Shown: piece by piece, positions 1 to 5,134 of the stretch | How the letters are laid out: every line of letters begins with the position of its first letter | How positions within the stretch are numbered: position 1 is the stretch's first letter | Assembly: GCA_002421825.1 (NCBI GenBank) | Contig: DISR01000013.1 | Location: forward strand, 219-6,982 | DNA from: Thiobacillus sp. UBA6205 | Lineage (GTDB): Bacteria > Pseudomonadota > Gammaproteobacteria > Burkholderiales > Thiobacillaceae | Reading direction: 5' to 3' | DNA length: 6,764 nucleotides | Made by a program: the position numbers and the translations under genes | Notes under the pieces: generated by a model | Database searches by the model: none | Seen by the model: the letters and a program-made list of their open reading frames with translations, nothing else | What the model was told of the DNA's origin: nothing

Positions 1-207
1 ATCGAGTGCGACCAGGAAACCCTGGCCGAGCTCGAGCATGGCTTCAAGTTCAACGACGCCGTGCTGCGCCACCTCATCATCGGCAAGGACGAAGCCGTGA
101 CCGCGCCTTCGCCGATGATGAAGGAAGAAAAAGCGCGCTCCGTGCTGGAAGGCGGCGAAGCCAAGGCCGAAGCCAAGCCTGAAGCCGAAGGCGCTGCTGC
201 TGCCTGA
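1..207 (+). CDS. rpsF: 30S ribosomal protein S6, C-terminal part (5' end outside window)
   Basis: S6 is a small-subunit protein that binds 16S rRNA together with S18 in the platform of the 30S particle. The visible frame runs from base 1 to a TGA at 205-207 and gives the last 68 residues. The segment with ETLAELEHGFKFNDAVLRH, followed by a conserved LIIGKDEAV strand, matches the C-terminal half of S6. It ends in a low-complexity tail of Glu, Lys and Ala with four final alanines, a variable acidic/alanine extension common in proteobacterial S6. The next reading frame (the priB remnant) begins one base after the stop, and rpsR follows, the usual S6-PriB-S18-L9 order. The start codon and promoter lie to the left of the window. 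Identity is supported by both sequence and gene order. Confidence 0.95.
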   Translation: MECDQETLAELEHGFKFNDAVLRHLIIGKDEAVTAPSPMMKEEKARSVLEGGEAKAEAKPEAEGAAAA

Positions 208-208
208 G

Positions 209-489
209 TTGGATAACCGGCTCGTTCCTGGCGGAGAAATCGTAAACCTGGAACCCCTGCGCTTTAGTCCCGCCGGCACCCCATAGCCTGCGCGGTCATA
301 AGGCACGAATCGCGGCAGTCCGGACAGTTGATGCAGTGTGAGCTGACAATTGCCGCCCAAGGGGAAAATGCCCGAAAGCTGGCGGGGCTCAAGCCCGGCA
401 GTCAGGTAAAAGTGACAGGATCGATCACTCGCGCAGGAGGCAACAGCCGCAACCTGTTGATGTGGATTGAACAATTGATTGAGGAATAA
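209..489 (+). pseudogene. priB: Primosomal replication protein N (PriB), frameshifted as written
   Basis: PriB is a small OB-fold single-stranded DNA-binding protein that works with PriA in restarting stalled replication forks. From a TTG at 209-211 the frame reads LDNRLVPGGEIVNLEPLRFS and then PAGTP, matching the PriB N-terminus (E. coli begins TNRLVLSG and has SPSGIP). It then hits TAG at 284-286. Moving to the frame starting with ATA at 283 gives IACAVIRHESRQ and continues without a stop to TAA at 487-489, ending in NLLMWIEQLIEE. One missing C in the CCCC run at 279-282 would restore a single frame of about 93 residues. The spacing of one base after rpsF and five before rpsR is typical of intact priB. 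The sequence also seems about four residues short between the RHESRQ and CELT segments compared with E. coli PriB. It could be a true pseudogene, a sequencing or assembly error in a C run, or much less likely a recoded gene. Confidence 0.82.
481..486 (+). promoter_or_regulatory. Shine-Dalgarno site of rpsR
   Basis: GAGGAA lies eight bases before the rpsR ATG at 495 and inside the last codons of the priB frame. It means rpsR can be initiated independently even if priB translation stops early at 284-286. Confidence 0.75.
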
Positions 490-494
490 GCAAA

Positions 495-782
495 ATGGCT
501 CGTCCTACTGGTAAAAAAGGTGTTGGGAAAGATGGTAAGCCCCGCCGCGACAGCGGCAACCGCGGTCTTTTCAAGCGCCGCAAATTCTGCCGCTTCACCG
601 CCGAAGGCGCGAAGGAAGTCGATTACAAGGATGTCGAAGTGCTGAAGGAATTCATCACCGAAAACGGCAAGATCATTCCTGCGCGCATCACCGGCACCAA
701 GTCGCATTACCAGCGCCAGCTCTCCACCGCCATCAAGCGCGCGCGCTTCCTGGCGCTGCTGCCCTACACCGACCTGCACTAA
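495..782 (+). CDS. rpsR: 30S ribosomal protein S18
   Basis: S18 partners S6 on the platform of the 30S subunit. The 95-residue product contains the family hallmarks: a basic N-terminus, then GLFKRRKFCRF at about residues 24-34, a DYKDVEVLKEFITENGKI segment at about 43-60, and the strongly conserved RITGTKSHYQRQLSTAIKRA block at about 64-83, followed by RFLALLPYTD. It is slightly longer than the roughly 75-residue E. coli protein because of a Gly/Lys-rich N-terminal extension of about 20 residues, a variation seen in betaproteobacteria. The ATG at 495 is preceded by GAGGAA. The TAA at 780-782 is followed ten bases later by rplI, so the genes are co-transcribed. No internal anomaly is seen. Confidence 0.97.
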   Translation: MARPTGKKGVGKDGKPRRDSGNRGLFKRRKFCRFTAEGAKEVDYKDVEVLKEFITENGKIIPARITGTKSHYQRQLSTAIKRARFLALLPYTDLH

Positions 783-792
783 GGAGACCGCG

Positions 793-1242
793 ATGCAAGT
801 GATTCTGATGGAAAAAGTGGTTAATCTCGGCAACCTTGGCGACGTGGTCAAGGTCAAGGATGGCTACGCCCGCAACTTCCTGATTCCCGGCGGCCATGCC
901 AAGCGCGCCACCTCGGCAAACGTTGCCGAGTTCGAAGCGCGCCGTGCCGATCTTGAAAAGGAGCAGGCCGGGAAGCTGGCTGCCGCCCAGGCCCGTGCCG
1001 AGAAACTGGAAGGCCTGATGGTGCAGATCAGCCAGAAGGCCGGCGTGGACGGCCGCCTGTTCGGCTCCGTTGGCAACGCCGACATCGCCGACGCGCTGAA
1101 GGCTCAGGGCCACGATGTCGCCAAGAGCGAAGTGCGCCTGCCCGAAGGCCCGTTCAAGACCATCGGCGATTACGCCGTGACCTTGTCGCTGCATACCGAC
1201 GTCACCGCCAACATCACCGTGTCGGTGCTGGGCGAGCATTGA
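793..1242 (+). CDS. rplI: 50S ribosomal protein L9
   Basis: L9 is an elongated large-subunit protein binding domain V of 23S rRNA, with two globular domains joined by a long helix. The 149-residue product has full length. Residues 1-40 hold the N-terminal rRNA-binding domain with the signature GNLGDVVKVKDGYARNFLIP. Residues of about 41-75 form the charged connecting helix (EFEARRADLEKEQAGK and on). The rest is the C-terminal domain, with GRLFGSVGNADIADAL and a VRLPEGPFKTIGDY segment. A strong Shine-Dalgarno sequence, AAGGAGA at 781-787, overlaps the rpsR stop and sits five bases before the ATG. The gene closes the operon: an intrinsic terminator follows about 20 bases after the TGA. Confidence 0.97.
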   Translation: MQVILMEKVVNLGNLGDVVKVKDGYARNFLIPGGHAKRATSANVAEFEARRADLEKEQAGKLAAAQARAEKLEGLMVQISQKAGVDGRLFGSVGNADIADALKAQGHDVAKSEVRLPEGPFKTIGDYAVTLSLHTDVTANITVSVLGEH

Positions 1243-1262
1243 TCGCTGGTTGATGCCGTGAG

Positions 1263-1287
1263 AAAGGCCGCGCAAGCGGCCTTTTTT
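1263..1287 (+). terminator. Rho-independent terminator of the rpsF-rplI operon
   Basis: GGCCGC at 1266-1271 pairs perfectly with GCGGCC at 1276-1281 around a GCAA tetraloop, followed directly by six T residues (1282-1287). Three A residues at 1263-1265 can extend the stem against the T run. Placement 20 bases after the rplI stop fits an operon end. Confidence 0.9.
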
Positions 1288-1323
1288 ATTGCCTGAGGGA
1301 TGCGCAGACCATATTCCTTCCAA

Positions 1324-1417
1324 GTCATTGCGAGGAGGCGCAGCCCTCACCCCAACCCTCTCCCAGAGGGAGAGGGGGCAAACGCTTGGCCCAAACCGAT
1401 TTAGCGCGGCAATCCAG
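1324..1417 (+). repeat. Left arm of a 94-bp inverted repeat
   Basis: The arm starts GTCATTGCGAGGAGGCG and ends GCGCGGCAATCCAG. It is the reverse complement of 1860-1953 with two mismatches in 94 positions (at 1341 and 1403). Inside it lies a perfect smaller palindrome: CCCTCTCCC at 1356-1364 and GGGAGAGGG at 1368-1376 with an AGA loop. From memory, the end sequences and the CCCTCTCCC palindrome each resemble common extragenic repeats of proteobacterial chromosomes. That resemblance was not checked by search. Confidence 0.95.
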
Positions 1418-1503
1418 GGTTTTGTTTGGTTGAGTGAAGCCTTTGGTAAAGCTCGCCTTTTTCTCTGCTTAGAGGCCTGTGGCCGGGGGTTGCCCGGCGG
1501 CAA

Positions 1504-1535
1504 GTTACTTTCTTTGCTCCGCCAAAGAAAGTAAC
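1504..1535. repeat. 13-bp perfect hairpin repeat (GTTACTTTCTTTG)
   Basis: GTTACTTTCTTTG at 1504-1516 is the exact reverse complement of CAAAGAAAGTAAC at 1523-1535, with a six-base loop CTCCGC. The downstream copy is followed by CAAAGAAAGGCGG, so the CAAAGAAAG word occurs twice in tandem. I recall very similar stretches as a dispersed extragenic repeat in beta- and gammaproteobacteria, often mis-annotated as small proteins. This is memory, not a search. It lacks a T run, so it is not a typical terminator. Confidence 0.75.
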
Positions 1536-1561
1536 CAAAGAAAGGCGGCCCCGCTGTGCTG

Positions 1562-1728
1562 CCCCTTCGGGGTAAACCTCGGTCGGTGACTTGAATTGGG
1601 CGGCTCGCAAACTCGCACGATCCGCCCGGGAAAATCGCCCGGGCGGCCACGTGCTCAGACATGCTCGCCTCACCCCCCCCAATTCAAGCCCCCGCCCGAG
1701 GCAGCCCAGGGAGGGGCTGGGGGGGTGA
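1562..1728. repeat. Cluster of GC-rich hairpins
   Basis: Several perfect inverted repeats follow each other. CCC and GGG enclose a TTCG tetraloop at 1563-1572. CCGCCCGGG at 1622-1630 pairs with CCCGGGCGG at 1638-1646. CTTGAATTGGG at 1590-1600 pairs with CCCAATTCAAG at 1678-1688. TCACCCCCCC at 1670-1679 pairs with GGGGGGGTGA at 1719-1728 and encloses CAGCCC...GGGCTG. The 11-bp and the 10-bp outer pairs overlap, so they are alternative folds and cannot both form completely. Function unknown. Confidence 0.65.
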
Positions 1729-1798
1729 AGGTTTTGGGTTTGAAGTTCCCCGTCTTTGCCGCCGCAAGCTCCAGGCTAAGGAGGCGCTGATCAAGTCT

Positions 1799-1835
1799 GT
1801 CATCGCGGGGGCCACAGGCCCGTGGCGATCCAGTC
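1799..1835 (+). repeat. Short degenerate copy of the repeat ends
   Basis: This 37-base segment begins GTCATCGCGGGGGCC and ends GTGGCGATCCAGTC. It mirrors the two ends of the 94-bp arms (GTCATTGCGAGG and GCGGCAATCCAG) without the CCCTCTCCC-containing middle. Its own centre can fold (GGGCC-ACA-GGCCC). It faces the right arm tail to tail across 24 bases. ATCCAGTCAA at 1828-1837 pairs perfectly with TTGACTGGAT at 1856-1865. The relationship is read by eye and rests on about 25 end positions. Confidence 0.6.
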
Positions 1836-1859
1836 AAGCCAGGCCTAGCCTTGATTTGA

Positions 1860-1953
1860 CTGGATTGCCGCGCCAAATCGGTTTGGGCCAAGCGTTTGCC
1901 CCCTCTCCCTCTGGGAGAGGGTTGGGGTGAGGGCTTCGCCTCCTCGCAATGAC
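1860..1953 (-). repeat. Right arm of the 94-bp inverted repeat
   Basis: Reverse-complement partner of 1324-1417, 92 of 94 positions identical. Its internal palindrome is at 1901-1909 and 1913-1921 with a TCT loop. The arms enclose 442 bases (1418-1859) that contain no transposase or other recognisable gene. Identity does not continue beyond the arms on either side. Confidence 0.95.
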
Positions 1954-1972
1954 AATTTCCGAATAAATCAGC

Positions 1973-2058
1973 GCTTCCCTAAGGGAAGCCGCAGGCCGGC
2001 ATAGCCGGGGCGACCCCGTAGGCTGCCGGGCTACCCCCGGCGGTTTTCGCTGGCCTGC
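1973..2058 (+). other. Foldable multibranch segment upstream of dnaB
   Basis: GCTTCCCT at 1973-1980 mirrors AGGGAAGC at 1982-1989. Next, GCAGGCC at 1991-1997 can pair with GGCCTGC at 2052-2058 as a closing stem around two inner hairpins: CCGGC-ATA-GCCGG at 1996-2008 (sharing two bases with the closing stem) and GCCGGG-CTACC-CCCGGC at 2025-2041. The last is followed by GGTTTT, so it could act as a weak terminator. I do not recognise a known riboswitch or RNA family. It lies upstream of the candidate dnaB promoter, so it would only be in the dnaB mRNA if a further upstream promoter exists. Confidence 0.4.
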
Positions 2059-2103
2059 CTGAATGTTTCAGAACCCCTTCGATTTACACCACCTGTCCAC
2101 CGC

Positions 2104-2112
2104 TTATCCACA
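2104..2112 (+). promoter_or_regulatory. DnaA box upstream of dnaB
   Basis: TTATCCACA is a perfect match to the classical high-affinity DnaA binding sequence. It ends 44 bases before the dnaB start and would lie just upstream of the proposed -35 element. A weaker match, CTGTCCACC (6 of 9), sits at 2093-2101 in the same orientation. DnaA at this position could modulate dnaB expression (inference). Confidence 0.6.
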
Positions 2113-2122
2113 GCCTTACCCC

Positions 2123-2150
2123 TAGACCCGACGCATCGCAGGGGTAGAAT
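2123..2150 (+). promoter_or_regulatory. Candidate sigma-70 promoter of dnaB
   Basis: TAGACC at 2123-2128 (4 of 6 match to TTGACA) and TAGAAT at 2145-2150 (4 of 6 match to TATAAT) are separated by 16 bases. Transcription would start around 2157, at or next to the dnaB ATG, implying a leaderless or almost leaderless message. Both hexamers are imperfect, so this is a proposal. Confidence 0.4.
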
Positions 2151-2156
2151 GCGTGC

Positions 2157-3557
2157 ATGGCTTCCGTGTATTCGCTCAACACCAACGGCGCTCCCGACAA
2201 CGCGCTGTCGTCGATGAAACTGCCGCCGCATTCGCTGGAGGCGGAGCAGGCGGTGCTGGGCGGGCTGCTCTTGGAAAACGGCGCCTGGGACCGCATCGCC
2301 GACCAGGTCGGCGAATCCGATTTCTATCGCCAGGACCACCGCCAGCTGCTGCGCGCCATCACCCGGCTGATTGCCGAGAACAAGCCGGCAGACGTGGTGA
2401 CGGTGGCGGAACTGCTGCAGTCCATGGGCGAACTCGATGCCGTGGGCGGGCTGCCCTATCTGGTTTCGCTTGCCAGCAACACGCCGTCGGCCGCCAACAT
2501 CCGCCGCTATGCCGAAATCGTGCGCGAACGCGCGGTGCTCAGGAAGCTGGTGGAAACCGCTACCAGCATCGCCGATTCCGCCTATGCCCCGAGCGGGCGC
2601 AGTGCCGGCCAGCTGCTCGACGAGGCGGAAGCGAAGATTTTTGAAATCGCCGAATCCGGCCATCGCAGCAATCAGGGCTTCCAGGAAATCCAGCCGCTGC
2701 TGCGTTCCGCCGTGGAGCGCATCGACGAGCTGTATCATCGCGACAATCCCAGCGAGGTCACGGGCATTCCCACGGGCTACACCGACATCGACCGCATGAC
2801 CTCCGGCCTGCAGCCGGGGGAACTCATCATCGTCGCGGGACGCCCGTCCATGGGCAAGACCGCGTTCTCGCTCAACATCGCAGAGCACGTGGCGCTCGAT
2901 GCCGGCCTGCCGGTGGCGGTGTTCTCCATGGAAATGGGTGCGCAGCAGCTGGTGATGCGCATGATCGGCTCGGTCGGCCGCCTGGACCAGCACAAATTGA
3001 GAACCGGCCAGCTCAAGGACGACGACTGGCAGCGCCTGACTTATGCGCTCGGCAAGCTCAACGAGGCGCCGTTCTACATCGACGAAACCCCGGCGCTCAA
3101 CGCGCTGGAACTGCGTGCGCGCGCGCGCCGGCTCATGCGCCAGTGCGGCGGCAAGCTTGGCCTGGTGGTGGTCGACTACTTGCAGCTAATGTCCTCCGCC
3201 AGCCAGGGCGAGAATCGCGCCACCGAGATTTCCGAGATCTCGCGCTCCTTGAAGGCGCTGGCCAAGGAGCTCAACTGTCCGGTGGTCGCGCTCTCACAGT
3301 TGAATCGCTCACTGGAGCAGCGCCCCAACAAGCGCCCGGTGATGTCCGACCTGCGCGAATCCGGCGCCATCGAACAGGATGCCGACGTCATCATGTTCAT
3401 CTACCGCGACGAAGTCTACAATCCGGAAAGCCAGGACAGGGGCAAGGCCGAGATCATCATCGGCAAACAGCGCAACGGTCCCATCGGCATGGTGCCACTG
3501 GCTTTCCTCGGCGAGCATACCCGCTTCGAGAACCTCGCCTTCACGGGCGGCTTCTAA
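2157..3557 (+). CDS. dnaB: Replicative DNA helicase DnaB
   Basis: DnaB is the hexameric 5'-3' helicase that unwinds DNA at the replication fork and recruits primase DnaG. The 466-residue product has usual length. The N-terminal domain begins around KLPPHSLEAEQAVLGGLL (21-38). After a linker, the RecA-like C-terminal domain starts near residue 200 with TGIPTGYTDIDRMTSGLQPG. Walker A is GRPSMGKT (228-235) with Lys234. The likely catalytic Glu is E259 in FSMEM, Walker B is LVVVDYLQLM (336-345) with Asp340, and the arginine-finger region is GKQRNGP with Arg439. No intein interrupts it. The ATG at 2157 is chosen because the DnaB N-terminus follows at normal distance. The only purine-rich site is AGGGG at 2140-2144, 12 bases upstream, so ribosome binding looks weak, consistent with a leaderless start. 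A second ATG at 2149 is out of frame. alr follows without a gap. Confidence 0.98.
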   Translation: MASVYSLNTNGAPDNALSSMKLPPHSLEAEQAVLGGLLLENGAWDRIADQVGESDFYRQDHRQLLRAITRLIAENKPADVVTVAELLQSMGELDAVGGLPYLVSLASNTPSAANIRRYAEIVRERAVLRKLVETATSIADSAYAPSGRSAGQLLDEAEAKIFEIAESGHRSNQGFQEIQPLLRSAVERIDELYHRDNPSEVTGIPTGYTDIDRMTSGLQPGELIIVAGRPSMGKTAFSLNIAEHVALDAGLPVAVFSMEMGAQQLVMRMIGSVGRLDQHKLRTGQLKDDDWQRLTYALGKLNEAPFYIDETPALNALELRARARRLMRQCGGKLGLVVVDYLQLMSSASQGENRATEISEISRSLKALAKELNCPVVALSQLNRSLEQRPNKRPVMSDLRESGAIEQDADVIMFIYRDEVYNPESQDRGKAEIIIGKQRNGPIGMVPLAFLGEHTRFENLAFTGGF

Positions 3558-4616
3558 GTGCGCCCGCTACTGGCACGCATCTCCCCGGATGCGCTGGCGC
3601 ACAATCTGGCGGTCGCGCGCCGCCATGCCGGCAGAGCGAAAATCATTTCCGTCATCAAGGCCAATGCTTACGGCCATGGCTTGGGCCGCGCCGCGCGCGC
3701 GCTTTCTGGCAGCGACGGCTACGCCGTGCTCAACGTCGAGGAGGCGGTGCAGCTCAGGCAGATGGGTGTCGAAAAGCCCCTTCTCCTGCTAGAAGGTCCA
3801 TTCGACCCGGAAGACCTGGGTGCCTGCGTCGAACTCAGGCTCATGCCGGCGCTGCATTCAATGCACCAACTCGACTGGCTGACGCAGGTCGCCGAGCCGC
3901 TAAGCGTCTTTCTCAAGTTCAACACAGGCATGAACCGCCTGGGGTTTCCGCTGGCCGAGTTCGATACGGTCATCGCACGCGTGAAAGAACAGGCCAGTAT
4001 CGCGCAAGTCACGCTGATGACCCACTTCGCCACCGCCGACGAAGACTTCGGCATCGACTGGCAGTGGCATCGTTTTCTGGAAAAATCCCGGCCCGCCGGT
4101 CTGCCCATCAGCGCCGCCAATTCCGCCGCCCTCCTGCGTTACCCGGAAACCCATCGCGACTGGGTGCGTGCAGGCATCATGCTCTACGGCGCCTCGCCTT
4201 TCGCAGATGTAGGCGCCGAACAGCTCGGGCTCAAACCCGCCATGACGCTGCAGTCGCAGATCATCGCTGTGCAAACCGTCAAGCCTGGGGAGGCGGTGGG
4301 CTACGGCCTCACCTACATGGCCGACGAAACCACGCGCGTCGGCATCGTCGCCTGCGGCTATGCCGACGGCTACCCTCGCCACGCTCCCACCGGCACCCCG
4401 GTGCTGGTCAACGGGCGGCGTACGCGCACCCTCGGCCGCGTGTCCATGGACATGCTGGCGGTGGATCTTGCGAATATTCCCGAAGCCGGCATCGGCAGCC
4501 CTGTGGTGCTGTGGGGGGAGGGCATGCCGGTGGAGGAAGTCGCGCGCGCGGCGGGGACGATCAGCTATGAACTGTTGTGCGCGCTGGCGCCGCGGGTGGC
4601 GCTGCGGGAAGAGTAA
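3558..4616 (+). CDS. alr: Alanine racemase (PLP-dependent)
   Basis: This enzyme interconverts L- and D-alanine, supplying D-Ala for peptidoglycan. The 352-residue product has a TIM-barrel N-terminal domain and a beta-rich C-terminal domain. The PLP lysine is Lys34 in VIKANAYGHG (32-41). NTGMNRLGF (122-130) carries the conserved Arg127, and AANSAA (186-191) and WVRAGIMLYG (202-211, Arg204) line the cofactor site. VGYGLTY (247-253) holds the second catalytic base Tyr249, SMDM (296-299) the substrate loop, and ISYELLC (335-341) the phosphate-contacting Tyr337. The start is GTG at 3558, directly abutting the dnaB TAA. That start gives the normal short N-terminus before ARISPDALAHNL, and no good Shine-Dalgarno is seen, which suggests translational coupling to dnaB. 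The dnaB-alr pair is widely conserved in proteobacteria, including E. coli. All catalytic residues are present. Confidence 0.97.
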   Translation: MRPLLARISPDALAHNLAVARRHAGRAKIISVIKANAYGHGLGRAARALSGSDGYAVLNVEEAVQLRQMGVEKPLLLLEGPFDPEDLGACVELRLMPALHSMHQLDWLTQVAEPLSVFLKFNTGMNRLGFPLAEFDTVIARVKEQASIAQVTLMTHFATADEDFGIDWQWHRFLEKSRPAGLPISAANSAALLRYPETHRDWVRAGIMLYGASPFADVGAEQLGLKPAMTLQSQIIAVQTVKPGEAVGYGLTYMADETTRVGIVACGYADGYPRHAPTGTPVLVNGRRTRTLGRVSMDMLAVDLANIPEAGIGSPVVLWGEGMPVEEVARAAGTISYELLCALAPRVALREE

Positions 4617-4666
4617 CGCCATCCTGGGCGCACAATCTGCAACCTTACCGGAACGGAAACCCAATC

Positions 4667-5080
4667 ATGATGGAATACATGTTTTTCGATGCCGCGCTGC
4701 GCGACGAATTTGTCGCGCGGGCGCACGAGCTTGGAATTGCCTGCACCCTGAGGAACGACAACATGGGGCTGATCGCGGGCGTGCCGGAAGACTTGCCTGC
4801 AGAGATCGAAGAAGCCCTTGAAGCATGCTATGAACTGCTGCAGGATGAGGAGGCCAACCGGGTGGACAAATCCGAAGGTGGGCTGAAGAAACATCTGGCC
4901 GGCTTTCGCCTGGAACTGCCGGACGGGCAGTCCACCCTGGTCGCGCTGCCGCCGGAGATGGCCAACCGCCTGCTGAGCTGTTTCAGCCTGGAGGAAATCC
5001 AGGTGCTGTTCGCCAAGGTGGCAAGGCAGGCGCTGAACCCGGAGGACATGCCGCTTTGCAAGACGCAGCTTGAGAAATAA
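4667..5080 (+). CDS. Conserved-looking protein of unknown function, 137 aa
   Basis: I do not recognise a named family. The product is a soluble, acidic 137-residue protein with no signal peptide or membrane segment. The order of apparent strands and helices in the first 60 residues (YMFFD, a helix over 8-22, IACTLRND, MGLIAGVP, then a long Glu-rich helix 44-66) suggests a small alpha/beta, perhaps ferredoxin-like, fold. The second half has a strand pair FRLELPDGQSTLVALP (80-95) and two helices (97-105 and 108-122). Cysteines at 26, 54, 105 and 131 form no metal motif. Two adjacent ATGs (4667 and 4670) could start it; GGAA at 4655-4658 fits either. It lies 50 bases after alr on the same strand, so it is probably transcribed with dnaB-alr. 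Codon use is like its neighbours, which supports a real gene. No intrinsic terminator is visible in 5081-5134. Confidence 0.8.
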   Translation: MMEYMFFDAALRDEFVARAHELGIACTLRNDNMGLIAGVPEDLPAEIEEALEACYELLQDEEANRVDKSEGGLKKHLAGFRLELPDGQSTLVALPPEMANRLLSCFSLEEIQVLFAKVARQALNPEDMPLCKTQLEK

Positions 5081-5134
5081 CCTGCCGTTCCTGAACTGAC
5101 AGGCGGCTGCGGCTTGCGGCGGCAATGCCCGCCT

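Larger units (their letters stand above)
1288..2156. other. Repeat-rich intergenic region between rplI and dnaB, no credible gene
   Basis: This stretch of about 870 bases has open frames on both strands, but none looks like a protein. They are short, overlap each other, run through the hairpins and lack plausible ribosome binding sites. What it holds is repeats and structure: the 94-bp inverted repeat arms at 1324-1417 and 1860-1953, a short degenerate copy of the same ends at 1799-1835, a 13-bp hairpin at 1504-1535, GC-rich hairpins between 1562 and 1728, a foldable segment at 1973-2058, and the dnaB upstream control region from about 2090. In related genomes rplI and dnaB are often close neighbours, so the island is probably an accumulation of extragenic repeats (inference). 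Confidence 0.8.

Noticed and set aside
1289..1534. Possible small protein genes in the rplI-dnaB gap (also 1401-1682 minus, 1596-1930 plus)
   Set aside because: They pass through inverted repeats and hairpins, have no convincing start sites, and resemble spurious peptides often called from dispersed repeats.
1324..1953. Complete insertion sequence with terminal inverted repeats
   Set aside because: The 442 bases between the arms encode no transposase, and the bases just outside the arms share only an AA dinucleotide, so there is no convincing target duplication.
1324..1953. CRISPR array
   Set aside because: The repeats are inverted, only two are near identical, and there is no regular repeat-spacer spacing.
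2090..2150. Chromosomal origin because of the DnaA box near dnaB
   Set aside because: Only one perfect box is present, there is no AT-rich unwinding region, and dnaA, dnaN or gidA are not adjacent.
2031..2993. 320-codon minus-strand open frame over the dnaB start
   Set aside because: It is the complement of dnaB, with composition typical of a shadow frame and no ribosome binding site.
3143..4570. Long plus-strand open frame in another phase across dnaB and alr
   Set aside because: It overlaps two strongly identified genes, is Arg/Gly/Ala/His-rich, and has no family features; an artefact of high GC.
5081..5134. Bidirectional terminator between the convergent genes
   Set aside because: The stretch has GC-rich partial complementarity but no clean stem followed by a T run on either strand.
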